DNA from: Kiritimatiellia bacterium
Lineage (GTDB): Bacteria; Verrucomicrobiota; Kiritimatiellia; RFP12; UBA1067
DNA: 7,575 nt
Reading direction: 5' to 3'
NCBI GenBank assembly: GCA_017521065.1
Contig: JAFXEA010000524.1
Span: forward strand, 1 to 7,575
The first letter of the stretch is position 1, and each line of letters begins with the position of its first letter. The translations under genes were made by a program, and so were the position numbers. Shown in pieces: positions 1 through 4,221 of the stretch. The notes beneath the pieces were generated by a model. The model made no database searches. It saw only the letters and a list, made by a program, of their open reading frames with translations, and had not been told where the DNA came from.

Positions 1-1038
1 CGGGCAAGCCCACGATCTTACGGACAAATCCCGAACGACGTGATTCTGATACCCGCACTCGGAGCAGAGCTGAGAGGAAGGATAGAAGCGGTCTATCACC
101 TGTATCTTCCTGCCGTACCAGTCAGCCTTGTATTCAAGCTCCCGTCGGAACTCTGCGAAAGAAGCGTCCGCAACGGACTTTGCCAGGTGATGATTCTTCA
201 TCATGCCACTGGGGTTCAAGTCCTCAATGCAGATCAGGTCGTAGTTCCGTACAAGTTCCGTCGTCAGCTTCTGCATGGCGTCTCGCCGCTGGTTCGTAAT
301 CCGTTCCTGCAATCTTGCCACCTTGATGCGCTGCTTGTTCCATCGGTTGCTCCCCTTTGTTTTTCGGGAGAGCTGCCTTTGGAGCTTCCGCAGTTTTTCT
401 TCGGCGGAGTAGGTGTACTTGTTGTTGGGGAACTTCTGCCCGTCGGATGTGATCGCCAAGTCCTTGATTCCAAGGTCAACTCCGACAACTGCACCCGTGG
501 GGTTCATCGGTTCCGTCTCAACATCGGTGCAGCAGAGAGATACGAAATATTTTCCAGAAGGGTTTTGAGACACGGTTGCGTTGAGGATTCGACCTTCGAG
601 CTCCCGGCTAATTCGGCACTTAACGAGACCGAGTTTTGGCAATTTGATTTTGTCACGTTTGACTTCTATGTTGTTGTTTATGCACTTTGTTCTATATGAC
701 TTGTGGCGGTTACGCTTACTCTTGAATTTCGGATACCCATACTTTCTTTTGCTGTTTGACCGCTTAAAAAAATTCTGGAAAGCGTGTTCCAAATCTTGAA
801 CAGAAGACGTAAGAGCGGTAGAATCCACCTCTTTCAACCAAGGAAGTTCTGATTTCAAGAGGGGGATTACTTTGCAACAATCATAGTAATTTATGGCTTC
901 TTTTCTCTCTTTGTATGCGGTTGTCCTTTCGGAAAGAAAATGATTATACACGAACCGCGTACACCCAAATGTTTTTTGAATCAGGTCTTCCTGATCTTTG
1001 TTTGGGTAGATGCGAAACTTGTAGGATTTTTCCACCAT
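1..1038 (-). CDS. tnpB: TnpB RNA-guided nuclease of IS200/IS605 family, C-terminus off-window
   Basis: TnpB proteins are RNA-guided DNA nucleases, ancestors of Cas12, that help retain IS200/IS605 elements. 346 residues are visible with no stop before the window edge. The N-terminus (SYKFRIYPNKDQ, then FGCTRFVYNHFL) is the typical helix-turn-helix OrfB start. RuvC-I is VVGVDLGIKDLAI with catalytic Asp188; RuvC-II is LICIEDLNPSGM with Glu272. The zinc ribbon begins CSECG (Cys325, Cys328), and a third cysteine, Cys345 (WACP), lies at the very edge, so the fourth cysteine and the RuvC-III Asp are missing only because the window ends. The ATG at 1038 is preceded by AAGGAGGTG (1043-1051) and a consensus promoter (1065-1093). 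The visible frame is intact, so the nuclease looks functional so far as can be seen. Confidence 0.95.
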   Translation of the reverse strand, partial: MVEKSYKFRIYPNKDQEDLIQKTFGCTRFVYNHFLSERTTAYKERKEAINYYDCCKVIPLLKSELPWLKEVDSTALTSSVQDLEHAFQNFFKRSNSKRKYGYPKFKSKRNRHKSYRTKCINNNIEVKRDKIKLPKLGLVKCRISRELEGRILNATVSQNPSGKYFVSLCCTDVETEPMNPTGAVVGVDLGIKDLAITSDGQKFPNNKYTYSAEEKLRKLQRQLSRKTKGSNRWNKQRIKVARLQERITNQRRDAMQKLTTELVRNYDLICIEDLNPSGMMKNHHLAKSVADASFAEFRRELEYKADWYGRKIQVIDRFYPSSQLCSECGYQNHVVRDLSVRSWACP

Positions 1039-1042
1039 GTTT

Positions 1043-1051
1043 CACCTCCTT
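1043..1051 (-). promoter_or_regulatory. Ribosome binding site of tnpB
   Basis: AAGGAGGTG lies four bases upstream of the ATG at 1038. It fixes the tnpB start and predicts strong initiation, which is notable for a transposon nuclease. Confidence 0.8.
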
Positions 1052-1064
1052 CTCGTTCGCAATT

Positions 1065-1093
1065 ATTGTACCACTATTACACCACCGTGTCAA
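1065..1093 (-). promoter_or_regulatory. Predicted sigma-A promoter of tnpB
   Basis: On the minus strand TTGACA (1093-1088), a 17-base spacer and TACAAT (1070-1065) match the vegetative consensus at 11 of 12 positions. The expected start of transcription, near 1058, leaves a leader of about 20 bases before the ATG at 1038. Its -35 box lies back to back with that of the divergent small gene, with 18 bases between the two hexamers. Confidence 0.8.
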
Positions 1094-1136
1094 CAAGAAG
1101 TTCGCACCACCTTGACATCACCTTCCCACCGTGTTA
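1082..1136. repeat. Three CCACC(G/T)TG repeats between divergent promoters, possible operator
   Basis: The 9-mer CCACCGTGT occurs at 1082-1090 and again at 1126-1134, and a related CCACCTTGACA sits at 1107-1117. They overlap or touch the promoter elements: the first covers part of the spacer and -35 of tnpB, the second contains the -35 of the small gene, and the third abuts its -10. The start-to-start distances are 25 and 19 bases. Ribbon-helix-helix repressors usually bind short repeated sites near their own promoter, so these are candidate operators for the adjacent small protein. That role is inference. Confidence 0.5.
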
Positions 1137-1140
1137 TTAT
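1112..1140 (+). promoter_or_regulatory. Predicted sigma-A promoter of the ribbon-helix-helix gene
   Basis: TTGACA (1112-1117), a 17-base spacer and TATTAT (1135-1140) match the vegetative consensus closely. The predicted start near 1147 would give a leader of only about 15 bases, made up almost wholly of the Shine-Dalgarno sequence. Confidence 0.8.
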
Positions 1141-1146
1141 TCCACC

Positions 1147-1159
1147 AAAGGAGGTGATC
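1147..1159 (+). promoter_or_regulatory. Extended, near-perfect ribosome binding site
   Basis: AAAGGAGGTGATC is complementary to nearly the whole 3' tail of 16S rRNA. It ends two bases before the ATG at 1162. The core AGGAGG has normal spacing to that ATG, which decides the start over longer upstream reading of the same frame. Confidence 0.8.
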
Positions 1160-1161
1160 TT

Positions 1162-1314
1162 ATGGCAGTATCCGATGATAAAGTAAGAACCAACATCACT
1201 TTCCCAAAGGAACTCAAAGAGAGGTTGGAAAGAATAGCCAAAGACGATAACCGTAGCTTTAATAACTTGGTTATTACGATTTTGCAGGAATACATGAAAG
1301 TACGCAAAAAGTAA
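1162..1314 (+). CDS. Small ribbon-helix-helix (Arc/CopG-like) DNA-binding protein, divergent from tnpB
   Basis: This 50-residue protein has the layout of a one-domain ribbon-helix-helix repressor. A short basic strand (VRTNITFP, about residues 8-15) would enter the DNA major groove as a dimer. Helix A is KELKERLERIAKDDN (16-30) and helix B is SFNNLVITILQEYMKV (32-47). The Asn/Ser between the helices and the hydrophobic spacing fit the family. It is transcribed away from tnpB from its own strong promoter and has an unusually strong ribosome site. In the family such proteins are autoregulators; the repeats between the two promoters suggest it controls itself and tnpB. It occupies the position where tnpA might be expected. 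It could instead be a lone antitoxin-like protein, but no toxin partner is visible. Codon use and AT content match tnpB rather than the phage genes. Confidence 0.85.
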   Translation: MAVSDDKVRTNITFPKELKERLERIAKDDNRSFNNLVITILQEYMKVRKK

Positions 1315-1319
1315 ATGGC

Positions 1320-1368
1320 ATTCCCGCCCATAACCACCATTCGCAAGAATGAAGTTATGGGCGGGAAT
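1320..1368. repeat. Long two-tier hairpin at the outer side of the IS element
   Basis: Perfect 15-base arms (1320-1334 and 1354-1368, ATTCCCGCCCATAAC and its complement) enclose a second 5-base stem, CATTC/GAATG (1338-1342 and 1347-1351), capped by GCAA, a GNRA-type tetraloop. It begins five bases after the stop of the ribbon-helix-helix gene. No clear T run follows on the plus strand, so it is a poor intrinsic terminator. IS200/IS605 elements carry subterminal hairpins that TnpA recognises, and the position fits the left end of this element. A dual role as mRNA 3' stabiliser is possible. Confidence 0.7.
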
Positions 1369-1372
1369 TATT

Positions 1373-1471
1373 TCACCCATCCTGCCGTCTTTTTGTGTTC
1401 TCAATAAAACGCACGACATGCGCCAAGTTCGGAAAGCGATGGCTGACCACATCTATCAGACCGATTCTCAT
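1373..1471 (-). pseudogene. Truncated N-terminus of a phage gene, apparently cut by the IS
   Basis: An ATG at 1471 follows GGAGG (1476-1480) and sits directly after the methyltransferase stop (GGAGGATAAATG), so the two were translationally coupled. The 32-residue product starts MRIGLIDVVSHRFPNLA. From memory this resembles the start of phage proteins beginning MRIGLIDVDGHNFPNL, whose function I cannot name; the match could not be checked. After about residue 17 the resemblance ends and a stop follows at 1373, just before the IS hairpin. The likely reading is that the transposon inserted after codon 15-20 and the rest of the gene lies beyond the left edge of the window. Confidence 0.55.
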
Positions 1472-2263
1472 TTATCCTCCGTTGATTGCCTGATAGAAGT
1501 CTCCTTCTACCCCATCGCCCTCGTCCCCGAAGTGCTGTTTGAGGACCGCTATCGGAAATTCTTCGATCTCGCTGCTCCATCTTACGCTCTCTGGCCCGTT
1601 TACCGCAGCCCACGCAAGATCAAACCCACCTATACCTGAAAACAGGCTTCCCTGGGTTGCTCTTCTCTCATACTGCGCCGAAATGCGCCGCATCAGCCAG
1701 CACCAGAATCCACTTCTCTCGTTGGCAAACCCTACGGCGATGGAATTCCCGTATGCTTTGTACTTCGGGGAGTCCGCCTCTTTGTGCGTCTTCCCCTTGG
1801 TATCCGTCCAGTCCCCGATGTTGCACCAGTTTCTCGGAAAGCCTTGGAGAGAAGCGCACTCGTCAGGTGTCAGCCTCCTTACGATGCTTTGCCCGATGAT
1901 CGGTCTTTCCTTTTCCTGCGCTGTCAGCGTGGTCGCCGTGCCGTCCTCAGATATTCCGTTATGCCCCTTGCGGTCGGACATCATGATAGGTTCTGACATA
2001 CCGTTACCCCCCCTATGAGAATCGCCTGCCGGTCGTGCATGGTGTCCAGTGTATTGCACTGTTGGCTCATGCTGATTTGATTGAGCTGTCCGTTCCCTAT
2101 GCTTACCGCTTCCATCATCCACCACCAGCATATCGCTGTATGCGTCCTGCCCGTTATAGCTTCCCGGATGGGCTCCCGGATTCAGCGTCCCGGTCACTTT
2201 CTGATAACTCAAAATCAATACCTCGCTGCCCCCCCGCAGGTCGCCCCGCTTTTTCGGAGGCAA
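1472..2263 (-). CDS. C5 methyltransferase, C-terminal piece (motifs IX, X and transposed motif I)
   Basis: An open frame of up to 263 residues. It carries module pieces (SYQKVTGTL, NGQDAYSDMLVVD; DRKGHNGISEDGTATTLTAQ), motif IX RRLTPDECASLQGFP (129-143), motif X YGNSIAV (171-177), a linker WLMRRISAQYERRATQ, and then motif I GSLFSGIGGF (205-214) with the acidic motif II SSEIEEFPIAV. Motifs X and I are joined without any stop or frame change, so the permuted order is directly visible. The first possible start is TTG 2263, overlapping nothing and without a convincing ribosome site; in-frame ATGs lie further in. The stop at 1472 overlaps the ribosome site and start region of the next gene. Confidence 0.75.
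   Translation of the reverse strand: MPPKKRGDLRGGSEVLILSYQKVTGTLNPGAHPGSYNGQDAYSDMLVVDDGSGKHRERTAQSNQHEPTVQYTGHHARPAGDSHRGGNGMSEPIMMSDRKGHNGISEDGTATTLTAQEKERPIIGQSIVRRLTPDECASLQGFPRNWCNIGDWTDTKGKTHKEADSPKYKAYGNSIAVGFANERSGFWCWLMRRISAQYERRATQGSLFSGIGGFDLAWAAVNGPESVRWSSEIEEFPIAVLKQHFGDEGDGVEGDFYQAINGG
2007..2013 (-). repeat. G7 tract at a frame break
   Basis: Seven Gs; eight would join QAILIGGG to NGMSEPIMM. With seven, the open reading frame passes through in another frame upstream. Confidence 0.85.
2007..2118 (-). other. Frame-shifted module between ATG 2118 and a G7 tract
   Basis: Between 2118 and the tract at 2007-2013 the module-like reading is AVSIGNGQLNQISMSQQ followed by CNTLDTMHDRQAILI, not the frame of the surrounding open reading frame. 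One additional G in the tract would return it to the frame of NGMSEPIMMSDRKGHNG. The surrounding open frame has no stop here, so this break does not truncate the product but replaces about 35 residues. Confidence 0.5.
2229..2235 (-). repeat. G7 tract at a frame break
   Basis: Seven Gs; the module reading CGGGSEVLIL needs eight to join the upstream frame starting at ATG 2319. Confidence 0.85.
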
Positions 2264-2319
2264 TTACTCACTACCTCTTCCGTATACTCCCCGTACTTGC
2301 GTTCCGTGTATGCTTTCAT
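2229..2319 (-). other. Frame-shifted module between ATG 2319 and a G7 tract
   Basis: From the ATG at 2319 (TGGAGAAGCATG) the frame reads MKAYTERKYGEYTEEVVSNC, then LRKSGATCGG, and meets the seven-base G tract. With eight Gs it joins the C-terminal piece as GGGSEVLILSYQ, which gives one continuous module. The frame used by the fragment upstream of it contains a stop here. Confidence 0.5.
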
Positions 2320-2497
2320 GCTTCTCCACAACTATCGCCGTATAGTCCGTCACTCTGTTTTCGTGGTCTCCTGTGATAGTGGGTGCAATGTCACCCCCCC
2401 CGTTTCCACGGGCGTCGTATATAGCGACAATCGGAGCTTTGCTTGCTCCCATTGAGGCTCTGAGACAAAAGCACACGTCATCCGTATGAATGTGCAT
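2264..2497 (-). CDS. C5 methyltransferase, module fragment
   Basis: The frame holds the rest of one module (HTDDVCFCLRASMGASKAPI) and a complete next one (YDARGNGGGDIAPTITGDHE through DYTAIVV). The G tract at 2394-2401 has eight bases and is in frame here. The last 22 residues before TAA 2264 are not family-like; the module-like sequence instead moves to another frame from an ATG at 2319 (MKAYTERKYGEYTEEVVSN). As an independent gene it lacks a clear ribosome site, so I regard it as a piece of the broken methyltransferase. Confidence 0.5.
   Translation of the reverse strand: MHIHTDDVCFCLRASMGASKAPIVAIYDARGNGGGDIAPTITGDHENRVTDYTAIVVEKHESIHGTQVRGVYGRGSE
2394..2401 (-). repeat. G8 tract, in frame
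   Basis: Eight Gs encode Gly-Gly-Gly in YDARGNGGGDIAPTITG. The frame is intact on both sides. Confidence 0.9.
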
Positions 2498-2507
2498 AAA
2501 CTCTATG

Positions 2508-2515
2508 CCCCCCCC
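2508..2515 (-). repeat. G8 tract at a frame break
   Basis: Eight Gs follow the CC of a Pro codon in VINDP. Nine would be needed to continue as GGGIEFMHIH; with eight the frame stops at TAG immediately. Confidence 0.85.
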
Positions 2516-2550
2516 GGATCGTTTATCACGAACACACGCTTATCCGACAT
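2508..2550 (-). other. Frame-shifted module start after stop-restart junction
   Basis: Directly after the TAA at 2552 an ATG at 2550 opens another frame, with GAAGGAG just before it. It reads MSDKRVFVINDPGG, a good match to the module pattern, and runs into the eight-base G tract, after which it stops at once. With nine Gs it would continue into the next fragment (IEFMHIHTDDVCFCLRA). It could be a chance ribosome site in a decayed gene or a genuine reinitiation point. Confidence 0.45.
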
Positions 2551-2551
2551 A

Positions 2552-3154
2552 TTACTCCTTCTTCACTTCCACTAAGACAGGCTTTTGATTGCCTCCCTCT
2601 CCACCCCGCAAGGTCGGGGACATCTCCACTTGATACCCAAGGCTTCTCGCCTTTTCGCTTTGACCAAAGCTGAATCCGGCAACAAAGGTCTGCTGTTTCA
2701 TTCCGGGTTCCGCCGCAAGGCTCCCGGCAACGTCCTTCAAGTCCCGCACTTCGTCCCGCTGGTTCTGTGCGAAAGCCAGTACCGCGTCCCGGTTCTGGCC
2801 GCCTCCGCTGTTGGCGTTCAGGCTGTGCCATGCTCCATCACCGTGATATACCCGTTCACTCTGCGAATCCCACGGGTTCCCGCAGGAAAGCTCCAGGACC
2901 TTTGCTCCGCTGGTGTTGGTTCCTCCCACGGCGGCGGTGACGGTTGGGGCCGTATCCGAGTCTACTGTCTGATTGTAAACATCTGCCGCAACTCGTACCA
3001 CGTTGTTCAGATTCAGGCTCATTCCGGATTCTTTGGCTTGCAGGGTGCCGTTCACTTCCGGGTCTTCTGTTCCGTTACGGCAGTCAACGGCATGGGCTGT
3101 TGCTTTCGAGGATTCTTTGATTGTTGAGTGTGGACAAGGCTCCGGTTCGCTCAT
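2552..3154 (-). CDS. C5 methyltransferase, central module fragment
   Basis: This 200-residue open frame carries five consecutive variable modules, for example AVDCRNGTEDPEVNGTLQAK, YNQTVDSDTAPTVTAAVGG, AFAQNQRDEVRDL...AGSLAAEPGMKQQ and SFGQSEKARSLGYQVEMSPT. The first 20 or so residues (from the ATG at 3154) are an out-of-frame reading of the preceding module and are not family-like; the homologous part begins near KESSKATAHAVD. It ends at TAA 2552 right after KPVLVEVKKE. It is probably not an independent gene. If the tract at 3175 had 7 or 10 Gs, the N-terminal piece would read straight into this frame and gain about 200 residues. Confidence 0.6.
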   Translation of the reverse strand: MSEPEPCPHSTIKESSKATAHAVDCRNGTEDPEVNGTLQAKESGMSLNLNNVVRVAADVYNQTVDSDTAPTVTAAVGGTNTSGAKVLELSCGNPWDSQSERVYHGDGAWHSLNANSGGGQNRDAVLAFAQNQRDEVRDLKDVAGSLAAEPGMKQQTFVAGFSFGQSEKARSLGYQVEMSPTLRGGEGGNQKPVLVEVKKE

Positions 3155-4053
3155 TCTGTATGAGTATTCCTTTGCCCCCCCCCTGGCTTTCCTTCTCGTT
3201 CCTGGAAGCTGAGTACGGCTGGACGGTCGATTGTGTTAAGGGTGTAGCTCCCCCCCCTGCGCCATCCTGCTCCGTTGCATCCGGCGGTGTCAGCTCGGTC
3301 GATTCCGTTTCCTTGCAGACAGATGGTTCGGTCTTCGCCTGCGCTTCCAGTGCCGCTTTCAGCTCCGGTGGCAGTTCCTTCCCCCTGCGTTCCGCCCGGT
3401 TCAGGATGCCCTGACAAGCCTTGGCACTCAGGGAATAGCGTTCGTCCGCGTTCTCCTCCAGCACTTCCGAAAGCCGGGATGGATTGTTCTTCCTCGGCTT
3501 CTCCCCGGTATTCAGCGTCAAAGAGTATGTCCCCCGCCGTGAGGCCGTTGAAGTCGGCCACGAGAGCAATCCGTTTTCTCCGCTGTGGGGTCCCCCAATA
3601 TTGTGCGTCCACGGTGCGGTAGGCCACGCTCCATCTTCCCATGTCGGAGTAGTAGCATCCGCTGTTGGGCCATTTACCCCCCCCGTTAGGCATTTCAACA
3701 TCGGGAGCTTTCGGCTCTGCGACGCGGATGACTTCCGTGAGGACTGTCTGGAAGTCCCTTCCCTCGTTGGAGCTGAAAGCTCCGGGGACATTTTCCCATA
3801 CCATGTATCGAGGCCGAACATCAGTTCCTGTCCTTCCAAGGCTTCGGTCACGCTGCCTCATCTCCTTTACGATTCTGATTTGTTCCATGAAAAGCCCGGA
3901 GCGGGTCGTTTCATCGTCTCCGGCGTCGGTATGCTTCAGACCCTTTCTCGCTCCTGCCACGCTGAGATCTTGGCATGGTGAACCTCCGGTTATCACGTCC
4001 ACGGGTTCAATGTCGTACCCGTGGATTTTCGTAATGTCGCCAAGGTGTCTCAT
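3151..4053 (-). CDS. C5 methyltransferase, N-terminal catalytic piece (motifs IV-VIII)
   Basis: This open frame starts MRHLGDITKIHGYDIEPVDV, which in ordinary family members lies inside the protein, just after motif III. Counting from that Met, the catalytic Cys is residue 27 in GGSPCQ, the motif VI Glu is residue 87 in WENV, and QRRKR of motif VIII is near 157-161. A Gly/Ser/Glu-rich linker follows, then the first variable modules (GNGIDRADTAGCNGAG, SYTLNTIDRPAV). It ends at 3151 because the nine-base G tract at 3175-3183 throws it into an unrelated tail (QRNTHTE). With eight Gs the frame would continue as GKGILIQNERTGALSTLNN, which fits the module pattern. It has no SAM-binding motif I, so alone it should be inactive. 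Confidence 0.8.
   Translation of the reverse strand: MRHLGDITKIHGYDIEPVDVITGGSPCQDLSVAGARKGLKHTDAGDDETTRSGLFMEQIRIVKEMRQRDRSLGRTGTDVRPRYMVWENVPGAFSSNEGRDFQTVLTEVIRVAEPKAPDVEMPNGGGKWPNSGCYYSDMGRWSVAYRTVDAQYWGTPQRRKRIALVADFNGLTAGDILFDAEYRGEAEEEQSIPAFGSAGGERGRTLFPECQGLSGHPEPGGTQGEGTATGAESGTGSAGEDRTICLQGNGIDRADTAGCNGAGWRRGGSYTLNTIDRPAVLSFQEREGKPGGGQRNTHTE
3175..3183 (-). repeat. G9 tract at a frame break
   Basis: Nine Gs follow EREGKP. The module reading GKPGGGKGILIQ needs eight. Nine leads to a stop at 3151, eight to a stop at 3084, and seven or ten would enter the frame that stays open to 2552. Confidence 0.9.
3250..3257 (-). repeat. G8 tract, in frame
   Basis: Eight Gs encode RRGGS in the first module; the frame is intact on both sides (GWRRGGSYTLNTIDRPAV). 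Confidence 0.9.
3677..3684 (-). repeat. G8 tract, in frame
   Basis: Eight Gs on the coding strand encode the Gly-Gly-Gly of MPNGGGKWPNSG between motifs VI and VIII. The frame is intact across it. Confidence 0.9.
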
Positions 4054-4076
4054 GCTTTTATTCTTCCCTCCCTTTT

Positions 4077-4205
4077 TCACTCATACCGAATGAAGCTCTT
4101 TCCGTAGACTTCGTTGCACATGTCGAAGACCTTGCCCATGCCCAGCCCCTTTGTGCTCCGCGTCCATATCTGCTTCGGGTTCCAGTTCTCCCAGTCCCCG
4201 TCCAT
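4077..4205 (-). CDS. Orphan small ORF or 3' remnant after the endonuclease
   Basis: From an ATG at 4205 this frame gives 42 residues, beginning MDGDWENWNPKQIWTRS and ending KSFIRYE. I do not recognise it. The same frame reads sensibly upstream of the ATG (SDNPHYDPTAPK) into the last codons of the GIY-YIG gene, and no good ribosome site precedes the ATG. It may therefore be the 3' end of a gene whose front was replaced when the endonuclease arrived, or a frame-shifted tail of the endonuclease itself. Its stop overlaps a GTG at 4080 that could start the methyltransferase. Confidence 0.4.
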   Translation of the reverse strand: MDGDWENWNPKQIWTRSTKGLGMGKVFDMCNEVYGKSFIRYE

Positions 4206-4221
4206 CTTCGGTGCCGTCGGG

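Larger units (their letters stand above)
1..1430 (-). mobile_element. IS200/IS605-type tnpB element, left-end side (right end off-window)
   Basis: A tnpB gene on the minus strand, a divergent small DNA-binding gene and a long hairpin form a unit whose base composition is visibly more AT-rich than the flanking phage genes. The upstream (left) end of the element must lie to the right of the hairpin at 1320-1368, because a phage-type ORF starting at 1471 with a good ribosome site loses its family-like sequence after about 1420 and stops at 1373. The exact cleavage site is not visible; somewhere between about 1370 and 1430 is my estimate. No tnpA (Y1 HUH transposase) is in the window; the element is either tnpB-only and mobilised in trans, or its tnpA lies past the left edge. 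The right end, and any guide (omega) RNA at the 3' end of tnpB, are also outside. Confidence 0.75.
1895..3327 (-). repeat. Array of about 13 degenerate 30-40 residue modules in the methyltransferase
   Basis: Allowing the frame changes described, the stretch between motifs VIII and IX divides into about 13 similar units. Each has a short hydrophobic strand followed by an Asp/Gln/Asn-Gly turn, a Thr/Ser-Leu pair (YTLN, GALSTL, NGTLQA, APTVTA, GSLAAE, SPTLRG, APTITG, GTLNPG, NTLDTM, TTLTAQ), often a Gly-rich loop, then a closing hydrophobic strand (PAVLSF, KVLEL, PVLVE, TAIVV, VLILS, MLVVD, QAILI, RPIIG). This is the place where C5 enzymes keep the target-recognition domain. The division into modules is by eye. 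Confidence 0.65.
1472..4053 (-). pseudogene. Circularly permuted phage C5 cytosine DNA methyltransferase with broken reading frame (whole locus)
   Basis: C5 methyltransferases move a methyl group from SAM to cytosine C5; in phages they protect against restriction. Motif order here is IV (GGSPCQDLSVAG, catalytic Cys codon 3973-3975), VI (VWENVPG, Glu codon 3793-3795), VIII (TPQRRKRIALVAD), a very long variable region, IX (RRLTPDECASLQGFP, 1835-1879), X (YGNSIAV, 1733-1753) and last motif I (GSLFSGIGGF, 1622-1651) followed by SSEIEEF. The full protein would be about 860 residues, against 300-450 for most of the family. No single frame reads through: frame changes are needed at the G tracts 3175, 2508, 2229 and 2007, and at four compensating sites near 3105, 2553, 2320 and 2107. 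I take the ATG at 4053 (GGGAGG about 13 bases upstream); a GTG at 4080 overlapping the previous stop is the alternative. As sequenced the enzyme is probably not made whole. Confidence 0.8.

Noticed and set aside
40..699. Long plus-strand open frame of 219 codons
   Set aside because: It lies entirely antisense to tnpB, has no ribosome site and no family features; it is a shadow of a clearly real gene.
1320..1368. Intrinsic transcription terminator
   Set aside because: The stem is strong, but neither side is followed by a clean run of Ts, so a plain rho-independent terminator is not supported; kept as an IS-end or RNA-stability hairpin.
2264..2554. Stop-codon reassignment explaining the two TAA codons inside the methyltransferase
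   Set aside because: The module-like sequence changes frame at both places instead of continuing through the TAA, and all neighbouring genes end normally at standard stops.
1895..3327. CRISPR array or diversity-generating retroelement template
   Set aside because: The repetition is at protein level and degenerate. There are no identical DNA repeats with regular spacers and no reverse transcriptase gene in the window.
3084..3851. 255-codon minus-strand frame overlapping the methyltransferase N-terminal piece
   Set aside because: Only its last part, after the G9 tract, reads as module sequence (KGILIQNERTGALSTLNN). The front is an out-of-frame reading of motifs VI-VIII and not a separate protein.
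1539..3981. Several plus-strand open frames opposite the methyltransferase (for example 1539-2018, 2585-3127 and 3484-3981)
   Set aside because: They are antisense readings of conserved methyltransferase motifs and modules, with Cys/Ser/Pro-rich composition and no starts supported by ribosome sites.
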